This document shows positions 1 through 5,805 of a stretch of DNA of 7,803 nt, piece by piece. The stretch comes from Yimella sp. (GTDB lineage Bacteria > Actinomycetota > Actinomycetes > Actinomycetales > Dermatophilaceae), in NCBI GenBank assembly GCA_030150425.1, contig JASLFY010000321.1, forward strand, positions 1 to 7,803, given 5' to 3'. The position numbers and the translations under genes are program-made. A model generated the notes under the pieces. That model worked only from the letters and a program-made list of their open reading frames with translations, had not been told where the DNA came from and made no database searches. Position 1 is the first letter of the stretch, and each line of letters starts with the position of its first letter.

Positions 1-1
1 G

Positions 2-67
2 GCCGCGACCGACGCGATCGCGGCCGCCGCGGTCGACCTCGGTCTGTCGCTCGGCGACCGGCCGTGA
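2..67 (+). CDS. fbiA: 3' end of fbiA-like 2-phospho-L-lactate (phosphoenolpyruvyl) transferase, partial
   Basis: Only the last 21 codons and a TGA stop lie in the window; the gene continues off the left edge. The visible tail is alanine-rich (a run of AIAAAAV, then DLGLSLGDRP), which is compatible with the C-terminal helix of CofD/FbiA proteins but not diagnostic. The call rests mainly on context: the stop overlaps the GTG start of an F420-0 glutamyl ligase in a GTGA junction, and in actinobacteria fbiA normally sits directly before fbiB. FbiA joins the phospho-lactyl or phosphoenolpyruvyl group to the deazaflavin Fo, giving F420-0 or dehydro-F420-0, the substrate of the next enzyme. Any other gene ending here cannot be excluded from 21 residues. 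Confidence 0.6.
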   Translation, partial: AATDAIAAAAVDLGLSLGDRP

Positions 68-1092
68 CCGCGCTGCAGGTCCTGCCGGTCGAGGGCGTCG
101 GCGAGATCGGCCCGGGCGACGACCTCGCCGCCCAGCTGTGGGCCGCGCTCGGCGACCTGCAGCCGGGCGACGTCCTGGTCGTCACCAGCAAGGTCGTCTC
201 CAAGGCGCTCGGGCTCTACGCCGACGAGACCGACCGCGGCGCGCTGGTGCTGCGCGAGTCCACCCGGGTGGTCTCGGAGCGTACGACGACCACCGGGTTC
301 ACCCGGATCGTCGCCGCGCGCTCCGGCCCGGTGATGGCCGGCGCCGGGATCGACGCCTCCAACACCGACGACGAGCGCTTCTTGCTGCTCCCCCACGACC
401 CAGACGCCGCGGCGGCCCAGTTGCACGCCGACCTGGCCGCGCTCGCCGGCCACGACCGGTTCGGGCTGGTGCTCAGCGACACCTCCGGCCGCGCCTGGCG
501 GGCCGGCGTCAGCGACTTCGCGCTGGGCAGCCACCGGGTCGCCGTCCTCGACGACCTGCGCGGCCTGGCCGACACCCACGGGCGCGACCTCGCGGTGACC
601 GTCCGCAACATCGCCGACGAGATCGCGGCGGCCGCCGACCTGGTCAAGGGCAAGCTCAACCGCGTTCCGGCCGCCGTGGTCCGTGGCCTCGCCGAGGCCG
701 TCGGCGACGCCGACGCCGCCTCCGCGGGGACACTCGTCCGCTCCGGCCCGACCGACTGGTTCGCGCTCGGCCGCGCGGAGGCCGTACGGGATGCGTTGGG
801 CGTCGCGCCCGGCTCGCCGTTGGCGTACGAAGCGGGCGTGGAGTCGGTCCACCCCGAGGAGACCGCCGTACGGGTCGGGCGGGCCTGGGCGGTCGCCGTC
901 CTGCCCGAGGACGACCCCGACGCCGTCGCCCTCGACGGCGGCGACGCCCGGTGGCGGGTGATCTGCTCGGATCCCTACCTGCTGGGGCGCACCGTCGCCC
1001 GGTTCGAGGTGGCGCTGGCCGGCGAACGGTTCACCACGCAGGTCGTCGGCCGCGGCGCGGACCACGTCGACCTGTCGCTCGCCGAGCGCTGA
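64..1092 (+). CDS. fbiB: coenzyme F420-0:L-glutamate ligase (FbiB/CofE), without nitroreductase domain
   Basis: 342 residues. The enzyme adds gamma-linked L-glutamates to F420-0 in the cytoplasm, using GTP and divalent metal. Residues 1 to about 235 form the CofE ligase domain: an N-terminal LPVEGVGEI-type strand, PGDVLVVTSKVVSK (34-47), the SDTSGRAWRAG block (138-148, with Asp139), DDLRG (163-167), and the conserved ADLVKGKL and VPAAVVRGL stretches (191-209). Mycobacterial FbiB is about 450 residues and carries a C-terminal FMN nitroreductase domain that reduces dehydro-F420. Here the ligase domain is followed by only about 100 residues (roughly 240-342) with no nitroreductase motif I can recognise; they include an RWRVICSDPYLLGRT stretch. 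The GTG start is chosen because it overlaps the preceding stop (GTGA) and gives the expected CofE N-terminus, so translation is probably coupled. The ligase assignment is firm; the role of the tail is unknown. Confidence 0.9.
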   Translation: MTALQVLPVEGVGEIGPGDDLAAQLWAALGDLQPGDVLVVTSKVVSKALGLYADETDRGALVLRESTRVVSERTTTTGFTRIVAARSGPVMAGAGIDASNTDDERFLLLPHDPDAAAAQLHADLAALAGHDRFGLVLSDTSGRAWRAGVSDFALGSHRVAVLDDLRGLADTHGRDLAVTVRNIADEIAAAADLVKGKLNRVPAAVVRGLAEAVGDADAASAGTLVRSGPTDWFALGRAEAVRDALGVAPGSPLAYEAGVESVHPEETAVRVGRAWAVAVLPEDDPDAVALDGGDARWRVICSDPYLLGRTVARFEVALAGERFTTQVVGRGADHVDLSLAER

Positions 1093-1115
1093 CGCGACCC
1101 CGACCCGGCCACCCT

Positions 1116-1121
1116 TAGGCT
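1116..1121 (+). promoter_or_regulatory. -10 element (TAGGCT) of a probable leaderless promoter for the ATP-grasp gene
   Basis: TAGGCT fits the actinobacterial TANNNT -10 consensus and ends exactly 7 bases before the ATG at 1129. Transcription would therefore begin at or next to the start codon. No Shine-Dalgarno sequence precedes that ATG, which supports a leaderless message. No convincing -35 box is seen at 16-18 bases. The same hexamer stands 6-7 bases before two other starts in this window, which raises confidence. Confidence 0.6.
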
Positions 1122-1128
1122 GGGCCCC

Positions 1129-2412
1129 ATGCCTGACACCGTCGCGCCCGGCCCCGCCCCGTTGATCACCGGACAGGACTTCGTGCCCGTCGTCCTCGGC
1201 GGCGACCGCCTGGGCTACAGCCTCGCCCGGTCCTTCCACATGGCGTACGGATACCGCACGATCCTGGTGTCCCGCATGGTGTCCGGGCCGATCGCCCACA
1301 GCGACCTGGTGGTCCACCACCCGATCGCCGCGCTCGAGGACCCCGAGGTCCTGGTCGAGACGCTGCGCGCCCTCGCACCCAAGGTCGGCTCCGAGAAGCG
1401 ACTCCTGCTGGCCACGACCGACCACATCGTCAGCGTCCTGGCCCGCGTCAAGGACCGGCTGTCCGACCTCTACGTGATCCCCTACTCCGCGCCCGAGCTG
1501 ATCGACCGGCTCACCCGCAAGGAGAACTTCGCGCAGCTGTGCACCGAGCTCGACATCGCCCACCCGCAGACGGTGGTCTACGACGTGTCGACCCACGGCA
1601 GCGAGGCGGCGCACGCGGCGCTGGACACGCTCACCTACCCGGTCATCGCCAAGCCGTCGAACGCCGAGGCGTACTCGAAGGTGAAGTTCACCGGCAAGCA
1701 GAAGGTCCACTCCGCGAGCTCTCGGGCCGAGCTGGACGACCTGCTGGACCGGCTCGCCGGCAGCGGCTACACCGACAACTTCATCCTGCAGGACGTCATC
1801 CCCGGCGACGACCAGGGCATGCGGATCCTCACCTGCTACGTCGACAAGAACTCGACGGTGAAGTTCGCCTGCTTCGGGCAGGTGCTGCTCGAGGAGCACT
1901 CCCCCGACACCCTCGGTTTCCCGGCCGCGATCCTCACCTCGGTCGACCACGAAGCGGTGCAGCAGGCGACCCGTCTGCTGGAACACGTCGGCTGGGTCGG
2001 CTGGGCCAACTTCGACCTGAAGTACGACCCGCGCACCGGCCGCACCGTCTTCTTCGAGCTCAACCCGCGCCTGGGCGGCACGAGCTTCTACATCACCGCG
2101 GCGGGCCACAATGTCGTCGAGTGGTACGTCGACGAGTGGATCAAGGGCGAGTCGTACGCCGACCGCCCGATGGTCGAGACCAGCAACGAACACGTCTTCA
2201 CCGCGGTCCCCGTACGCCTGCTGCGCCGCTACATCACCGACCCGGCGACCAAGGCGAAGTTCAACGCCCTGGTGAAGGCCGGCGAGGTCACCAACCCGTG
2301 GTTCTACAAGGCCGAGCGCAACCCGCGCCGCTGGCAGTGGATCGTCGCGAACCAGGTGAACTACGTGCGGAAGTACAAGCGGTACTACCCGGAGCCGAAG
2401 GCTTTGGTGTGA
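1129..2412 (+). CDS. ATP-grasp carboxylate-amine ligase, probable D-aspartate ligase of the peptidoglycan cross-bridge
   Basis: 427 residues, cytoplasmic, with no signal peptide or membrane segment. The order is that of an ATP-grasp enzyme: a pre-ATP-grasp domain (about 15-125, opening FVPVVLGGDRLGYSLARSF), a KENF segment at 131-134, the nucleotide-binding lysine in PVIAKPSNAEAY (Lys175), and the metal-binding block ANFDLKYD...FFELNPRLGGTS (293-319) with Glu310 and Asn312. Length, N-terminus and neighbour recall Asl of Enterococcus faecium, which uses ATP to attach the beta-carboxyl of D-Asp to the lysine side chain of the peptidoglycan stem and is also encoded next to an aspartate racemase. 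By inference this gene supplies the first bridge residue; D-Glu or another D-amino acid remains possible. A role in F420 tail extension is less likely, because the racemase partner would then be unexplained. The ATG follows a TAGGCT element by 7 bases and has no SD sequence. The stop overlaps the next start. Confidence 0.8.
   Translation: MPDTVAPGPAPLITGQDFVPVVLGGDRLGYSLARSFHMAYGYRTILVSRMVSGPIAHSDLVVHHPIAALEDPEVLVETLRALAPKVGSEKRLLLATTDHIVSVLARVKDRLSDLYVIPYSAPELIDRLTRKENFAQLCTELDIAHPQTVVYDVSTHGSEAAHAALDTLTYPVIAKPSNAEAYSKVKFTGKQKVHSASSRAELDDLLDRLAGSGYTDNFILQDVIPGDDQGMRILTCYVDKNSTVKFACFGQVLLEEHSPDTLGFPAAILTSVDHEAVQQATRLLEHVGWVGWANFDLKYDPRTGRTVFFELNPRLGGTSFYITAAGHNVVEWYVDEWIKGESYADRPMVETSNEHVFTAVPVRLLRRYITDPATKAKFNALVKAGEVTNPWFYKAERNPRRWQWIVANQVNYVRKYKRYYPEPKALV
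2397..2401 (+). promoter_or_regulatory. Shine-Dalgarno site for the racemase start at 2409
   Basis: GAAGG lies inside the last codons of the ATP-grasp gene, 7 bases before the GTG at 2409. It supports that start over the in-frame GTG at 2421, and suggests that the coupled gene keeps its own ribosome recruitment. Confidence 0.5.
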
Positions 2413-3146
2413 GTACTCCCGTGTCCCTCCGCGACGACGCCGCCTGGGCCTCGCCGGTCGTCGGGGTGATCGGCGGCAACGGACCTGCGGCCACCGCACT
2501 CTTCCAGGACGTGTTGGTGCAGTTGACCCCGGCGCACCGCGACCAGGACCACCTCGACCTGGTCGTGCTGGTCCACTCGAGCCAGCCGGACCGCACCGCC
2601 CACATCCTCGACCCGTCGGCGCCGGACCCCGGGCCCGTGCTCGCCCGCGACGCCGCCCGCCTCGACGCGGTGGGCACCGACTTCACGGTGATCCCGTGCA
2701 ACACCGCGTACCACTTCCTGGAGGAGATCGCCGCCGCCACCACCCAGCCGGTGCTGTCGATCGTGTCGGAGACGGCGAAGGCGGCCGTCGCGGCGGCCGG
2801 TGGTGACCGGCCGCGGATCGGGGTGTTGGCGACCGATGGCACCCGCGCCGCCGGCGTCTACGAGCGGGTGATCAGCGACCTGGGCGCGACCGCGGTCTTC
2901 CCGGACGCGGCCGACCAGGCGCTGACGATGTCGGTGATCTACGACGGTGTGAAGGCCGGCGGGCCGATCGACCTGCCGGGACTCGAGGCCGTGATCGAAC
3001 GACTGCTCGCGGTCAGCGACGTGGTGGTGCTGGGCTGCACCGAGCTGTCGGTGATCCACGCCGAACAGCGCTGGCAGGACCGTCCGCGGATCGTCGACTC
3101 GATCACCTCGTTGGCTGCGGCGACGTTGCGCGCGGCCGGTCGCTGA
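2409..3146 (+). CDS. aspartate/glutamate racemase family protein, probable aspartate racemase
   Basis: 245 residues, the normal size for cofactor-independent Asp/Glu racemases. The fold is shown by VVGVIGGNGPAAT (17-29), the counterpart of the GGMGPEAT loop of aspartate racemases, and by two catalytic cysteines: Cys97 in VIPCNTAYHF and Cys210 in VLGCTEL. These are the acid/base pair that invert the alpha carbon without PLP. The loop resembles AspR more than MurI, whose usual DSGVGGL start is absent. The GTG start overlaps the stop of the ATP-grasp gene in a GTGA junction, so the two are translationally coupled. The likely job is to make the D-amino acid that the ligase then attaches to peptidoglycan. 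The reading frame stays open upstream to about 1539, but that part lies over the ligase gene and is not real protein. Substrate (Asp or Glu) is inferred, not shown. Confidence 0.85.
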   Translation: MSTPVSLRDDAAWASPVVGVIGGNGPAATALFQDVLVQLTPAHRDQDHLDLVVLVHSSQPDRTAHILDPSAPDPGPVLARDAARLDAVGTDFTVIPCNTAYHFLEEIAAATTQPVLSIVSETAKAAVAAAGGDRPRIGVLATDGTRAAGVYERVISDLGATAVFPDAADQALTMSVIYDGVKAGGPIDLPGLEAVIERLLAVSDVVVLGCTELSVIHAEQRWQDRPRIVDSITSLAAATLRAAGR

Positions 3147-3163
3147 GCCGCTCCGGTCAGCGA
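3140..3163. terminator. hairpin between convergent genes, probable bidirectional terminator
   Basis: TCGCTGA at 3140-3146 pairs with TCAGCGA at 3157-3163. Inside it CCG (3148-3150) pairs with CGG (3154-3156) around a CTC loop, leaving one bulged G at 3147. The hairpin begins within the racemase stop region and ends just before the stop of the DNA glycosylase gene on the other strand, filling the 18-base gap. No T-run follows on either side, so it would be the U-tail-less kind reported in high-GC actinobacteria. Confidence 0.55.
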
Positions 3164-3164
3164 T

Positions 3165-4094
3165 TCACCAGCGCGTCGGCAGATGGGTCGGCACACTCAT
3201 CCGCGGACCCCGCCGCTCCGGCCCGAGCCGTGACGCGGTGACGAGGTACTGCACGCGGTAGCGATGTCCGGCGTACGGCTCCAACAGTCGTTCCAGCGCC
3301 AGGTCGTCGATCGGGGCGCCGGTCAGCGCCTGCCCGATCTGCCGGGCGACGTGGTAGTCGCCGAAGCTGACCGCGTCGGCGTCGCCGAACGCCCGCTGCG
3401 CGACCTCGGCCGTGGTCCACACCCCGATCCCCGGCACGGATCGCAGTCTGCGCCAAGCCTGTTCGCGCGGCAGGTCGACGCACTCCTCGAGCCGGTCGGC
3501 CACCCGCATCGCCCGCATTACGGTGTCTGCGCGCTGTGCGTCGACGCCGGCGCGGAGCCACTCCCAGGACGGGATCGCGGCCCAGCCGCGGGCGTCGGGC
3601 GGGACCCGCAGCCCCGCCTCTCCCGCCGGACCGGGCGCCGGCGCGCCGAAACGGTGCACCAACTGCCGGTACGAGGAGAACGCCTGTTTGCCGGTGACCC
3701 GCTGTTCGAGGATCGCTGGGACCAGCGAGTCGACAACCAGGTTCGACCGACCGATGCGCCAATCCCGGTGTCGCGTAGCGGCTTCCGCGAGCACCTTGTG
3801 GTGGGTGACGAAGCCTTCGGGTCGGTCGTCGGCGCCGAGCAGCGCGGGCAGCCGGGTCAGGAACCAGTCCGCGCCGGGGCCGTACGCCGTCGCGACCACC
3901 CGATCACCGGACGCCTCGGTGACAAGGCGGAGGTGGGCGCTCACCGGCCCGTCGGGTGTGACGCACGCGCGCCAGAGTCCGTCGGGGGTCGAGCGCCAGG
4001 TCGGGTCGCCGCCGCCGTGGCGCAGGCCGCCGACGATCGCGCCGAGCGGAACCCGGCGTCCGGGGGCGAAGTCGGCGTGAACCGCCCCGGTCAT
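3165..4094 (-). CDS. DNA-3-methyladenine glycosylase of the AlkA/HhH-GPD family
   Basis: 309 residues. Base-excision repair glycosylase that removes alkylated bases (such as 3-methyladenine) from DNA. Residues about 1-115 form the variable N-terminal domain. The HhH-GPD domain starts near 118 with VVDSLVPAILEQRVTGKQA, corresponding to the AlkA segment that carries the base-flipping helices. The helix-hairpin-helix is LRSVPGIGVWTTAEVAQ (217-233), and the catalytic aspartate is most likely Asp246 in SFGDYHVAR. The four-cysteine iron-sulfur motif of MutY/Nth is absent, which supports AlkA over those relatives. The ATG overlaps the stop of the upstream gene by one base (TGATG), so it is the last gene of the minus-strand operon. 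It has no obvious link to the glycan genes and may simply share their transcript. Subfamily and exact lesion range are uncertain. Confidence 0.87.
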   Translation of the reverse strand: MTGAVHADFAPGRRVPLGAIVGGLRHGGGDPTWRSTPDGLWRACVTPDGPVSAHLRLVTEASGDRVVATAYGPGADWFLTRLPALLGADDRPEGFVTHHKVLAEAATRHRDWRIGRSNLVVDSLVPAILEQRVTGKQAFSSYRQLVHRFGAPAPGPAGEAGLRVPPDARGWAAIPSWEWLRAGVDAQRADTVMRAMRVADRLEECVDLPREQAWRRLRSVPGIGVWTTAEVAQRAFGDADAVSFGDYHVARQIGQALTGAPIDDLALERLLEPYAGHRYRVQYLVTASRLGPERRGPRMSVPTHLPTRW

Positions 4095-4846
4095 CAGCGC
4101 TTTCGGAAGGTGAGCAGCGCCAGTCCGTAGGCGCCGTCGGCGTCGCGCTCGACCTCGCGCGCGCGGCGTACGTCGGCGACGTCGAACTCCCCCACCTGCT
4201 TCAGGCCCTGCTCGTCCATCCGCGCGGCCAACGACCGCAGGTCTGCGACGGAAACCCCACCCCGGCCGGTCGCCAGGGTCGTGGTCATGGTGATGAGTCC
4301 GCCCTTGCGGACCGCCCAGGACGCACGGGTGAGGTCCTCGTCGATCATCTCCGGCGCGGCGGAGTGGGGGTGGAGCCGGACGACGTGGTCGACCGAACCG
4401 GCGGCGACCTGGCGACCGACCACGTCGGGTCGGGTCACGTCGAAACCGAGCGGCACGAACCCGGCGTGGCGCGCCCAGCGGCTGAACGTCGACCGGGAAC
4501 CGACCGCGTCGAGCACGACCGAGCGCTTGGCTCCGTCGTCGACGATGCGCAACAGCGCCGCGAGCGCGCCGAGGGATGCCCAGGCGCTGGTGTCGTCGAC
4601 GGTGCGGGCGAGCCCCAGCCGGCGCGAGAAGCGCCGCGCGGCGCGCGCCTGCCGACCGTCGGTCAGCAGGTTGGTGAAACGCACGTGGTTGAGGTCACCG
4701 GCCCGCACGGGGCCGTGGGGCTCGGTCAGCGGCAGTCGCGCCGCGGTGTCACGCGCCGCCTGACGGGCGCGGGCGGCCGCACGGGTGACCGGCTCGGGGG
4801 TGGAGAACCTGCTGCTGAACCGGCTGTTGCCGATACTCGACTTCAC
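4094..4846 (-). CDS. methyltransferase-fold protein with degenerate SAM-binding loop, function unknown
   Basis: 250 residues, basic and Arg/Ala-rich for the first 80. The middle looks like a class I methyltransferase Rossmann fold: a first strand SVVLDAVGS (109-117), a second strand VPLGFDV ending in acidic Asp136, a motif IV-like SVDHVVRLHPHS (151-162), and WAVRKGGLITMTT (177-189) at the place of strand 5. The glycine loop reads D-A-V-G-S instead of the usual D-x-G-x-G, so cofactor binding is uncertain. GTG at 4846 is preferred over the in-frame GTG at 4870: it forms a GTGA overlap with the upstream stop and lies 7 bases after a TAGGCT element. Its place after two glycosyltransferases suggests modification of a glycan or its carrier, but this is inference. 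It may also be a catalytically dead relative. Confidence 0.6.
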   Translation of the reverse strand: MKSSIGNSRFSSRFSTPEPVTRAAARARQAARDTAARLPLTEPHGPVRAGDLNHVRFTNLLTDGRQARAARRFSRRLGLARTVDDTSAWASLGALAALLRIVDDGAKRSVVLDAVGSRSTFSRWARHAGFVPLGFDVTRPDVVGRQVAAGSVDHVVRLHPHSAAPEMIDEDLTRASWAVRKGGLITMTTTLATGRGGVSVADLRSLAARMDEQGLKQVGEFDVADVRRAREVERDADGAYGLALLTFRKR

Positions 4847-5805
4847 ACCGACGAGCCTAACCCCGGCCACCGACAGACCTCGGTCGCCGCGGACAGGTAG
4901 GCGTCCAGCAGCGCCCGCTGGTCGCCGCCCAGCTCGGTCTCCAGGTGCGCCAGTCCGGGCACGATCAACCGCGCCGCGGGGATGTCATGCAGCGCCTTCA
5001 GGTTGAGCAGCGCGGTGCTGGTGCCGCCGACGACGGCGGCCGCACCGACGACCCGCGGGTCCCGCTCGGCAACGGAGGTGCCGTCGATGACCTCGAGGCC
5101 GGCGTACGCGTCCCGCGGCTCCGCAGGGTGCGGCCGGACGACCAGCGTCCGGCCCTGCGCCGCGACGGCGGCCGCGACCTCGTCGAGGTGCGCACGGTAC
5201 GCCGGCGCACTCAGCAGCCCGAGTTGCACCCACGGCTGGGTCAGCATGACGACCTCGTCCGAGGCTCCGGTGCGGGTGATCCCGCGCCGGAACTCCGCGG
5301 CGATGTCCGGGTTCAACGCCCAGCCGTGCGCCTTCTCGTACATCGCCCACCGCTGCGTGGTCAGGGCCTTCGCCCCGCCCTCGACGGCGAGCGCCCGGAC
5401 CGTACGCCACGGCTCGCGCACTCCCTGGCGACGCCAGGCCGCGCGCCGAGTGGTCAGACCACCGTACGTCCCCAGCCCCTCGTCGGTGACCACGACCCGT
5501 ACGCGTCCGCGCGGCTGCGCGCGCTTGCTGCGCAGCCACGGCTTCAGGCCCGGCGCACCGACCGATAGGTAGGTCAGGTCGTCCGGGAGGTCGGTCGGCA
5601 CCGCGGTGTGGAAGCGCAGCTCGAGCCGCGGGTCGTCCGGGAACGCCGCCCGTACGTCGTTCTCGTCGACCGACGCCTCCCCCAGGAAGCGCCCACCGCC
5701 GACGTAGTCGACGACGACCGGCCCGTCGGCGAGAGCCCGGCGCAGATACGCCGCGAGGTGGATCAGGTGGGTCCTGCTGCGCACCCCGGTGATCAGGGCG
5801 TGCAT
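4843..5805 (-). CDS. polysialyltransferase-like glycosyltransferase (GT-B type)
   Basis: 320 residues, with no signal peptide or membrane helix. Three motifs in the right order match the bacterial sialyl/polysialyltransferase superfamily (GT38/GT52 type): an acidic D-E-G at 108-110 in VVVTDEGLGTYGG, H-P at 226-227 in LVVRPHPAEP, and the serine/threonine motif GGTSTALLNL (260-269). In that superfamily the acidic residue and histidine act in catalysis, and the HP and Ser/Thr motifs contact the CMP part of the donor. No CMP-sialic acid synthesis gene is in the window, so the donor may be another sugar. The ATG at 5805 overlaps the preceding glycosyltransferase stop by one base (TGATG); the open frame farther upstream is a shadow over that gene. 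The stop overlaps the next start (GTGA). The penultimate stretch contains a TTA codon. By inference it acts with the family 2 enzyme on a surface glycan. Confidence 0.65.
   Translation of the reverse strand: MHALITGVRSRTHLIHLAAYLRRALADGPVVVDYVGGGRFLGEASVDENDVRAAFPDDPRLELRFHTAVPTDLPDDLTYLSVGAPGLKPWLRSKRAQPRGRVRVVVTDEGLGTYGGLTTRRAAWRRQGVREPWRTVRALAVEGGAKALTTQRWAMYEKAHGWALNPDIAAEFRRGITRTGASDEVVMLTQPWVQLGLLSAPAYRAHLDEVAAAVAAQGRTLVVRPHPAEPRDAYAGLEVIDGTSVAERDPRVVGAAAVVGGTSTALLNLKALHDIPAARLIVPGLAHLETELGGDQRALLDAYLSAATEVCRWPGLGSSV
4854..4859 (-). promoter_or_regulatory. -10 element (TAGGCT) of a possible internal leaderless promoter for the methyltransferase-like gene
   Basis: On the minus strand TAGGCT ends exactly 7 bases before the GTG at 4846, the same spacing as at 1116. 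It lies inside the last codons of the polysialyltransferase-like gene and forces a TTA leucine codon there. No Shine-Dalgarno sequence precedes the GTG. If active it would let the last two genes be expressed apart from the glycosyltransferases. No clear -35 box is visible. Confidence 0.45.

Noticed and set aside
138..1118. Long plus-strand frame inside the F420 ligase gene
   Set aside because: Its translation is dominated by Arg, Gly and Pro, typical of an off-frame reading of high-GC DNA. The frame at 64-1092 carries clear CofE motifs.
1539..2408. Open plus-strand frame that would extend the racemase N-terminus by about 290 residues
   Set aside because: It lies over the ATP-grasp gene in another frame. 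Its translation is Arg/Pro/Gly-rich and resembles no domain, while the racemase fold starts just after the GTG at 2409.
1129..2412. ATP-grasp protein as a CofF-type F420 tail-capping ligase, suggested by the adjacent F420 genes
   Set aside because: CofF is RimK-like and shorter. This protein has its own promoter-like element and is coupled to a racemase, which fits D-amino-acid ligation better. Not fully excluded.
3264..4130. Plus-strand open frames opposite the DNA glycosylase gene
   Set aside because: No recognisable domain and low-complexity composition; the minus strand carries the HhH-GPD motifs.
4847..4870. Longer GTG start at 4870 for the methyltransferase-like gene
   Set aside because: It would add eight residues lying across the TAGGCT element and the end of the upstream gene. 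The GTG at 4846 has both the GTGA overlap and the promoter spacing.
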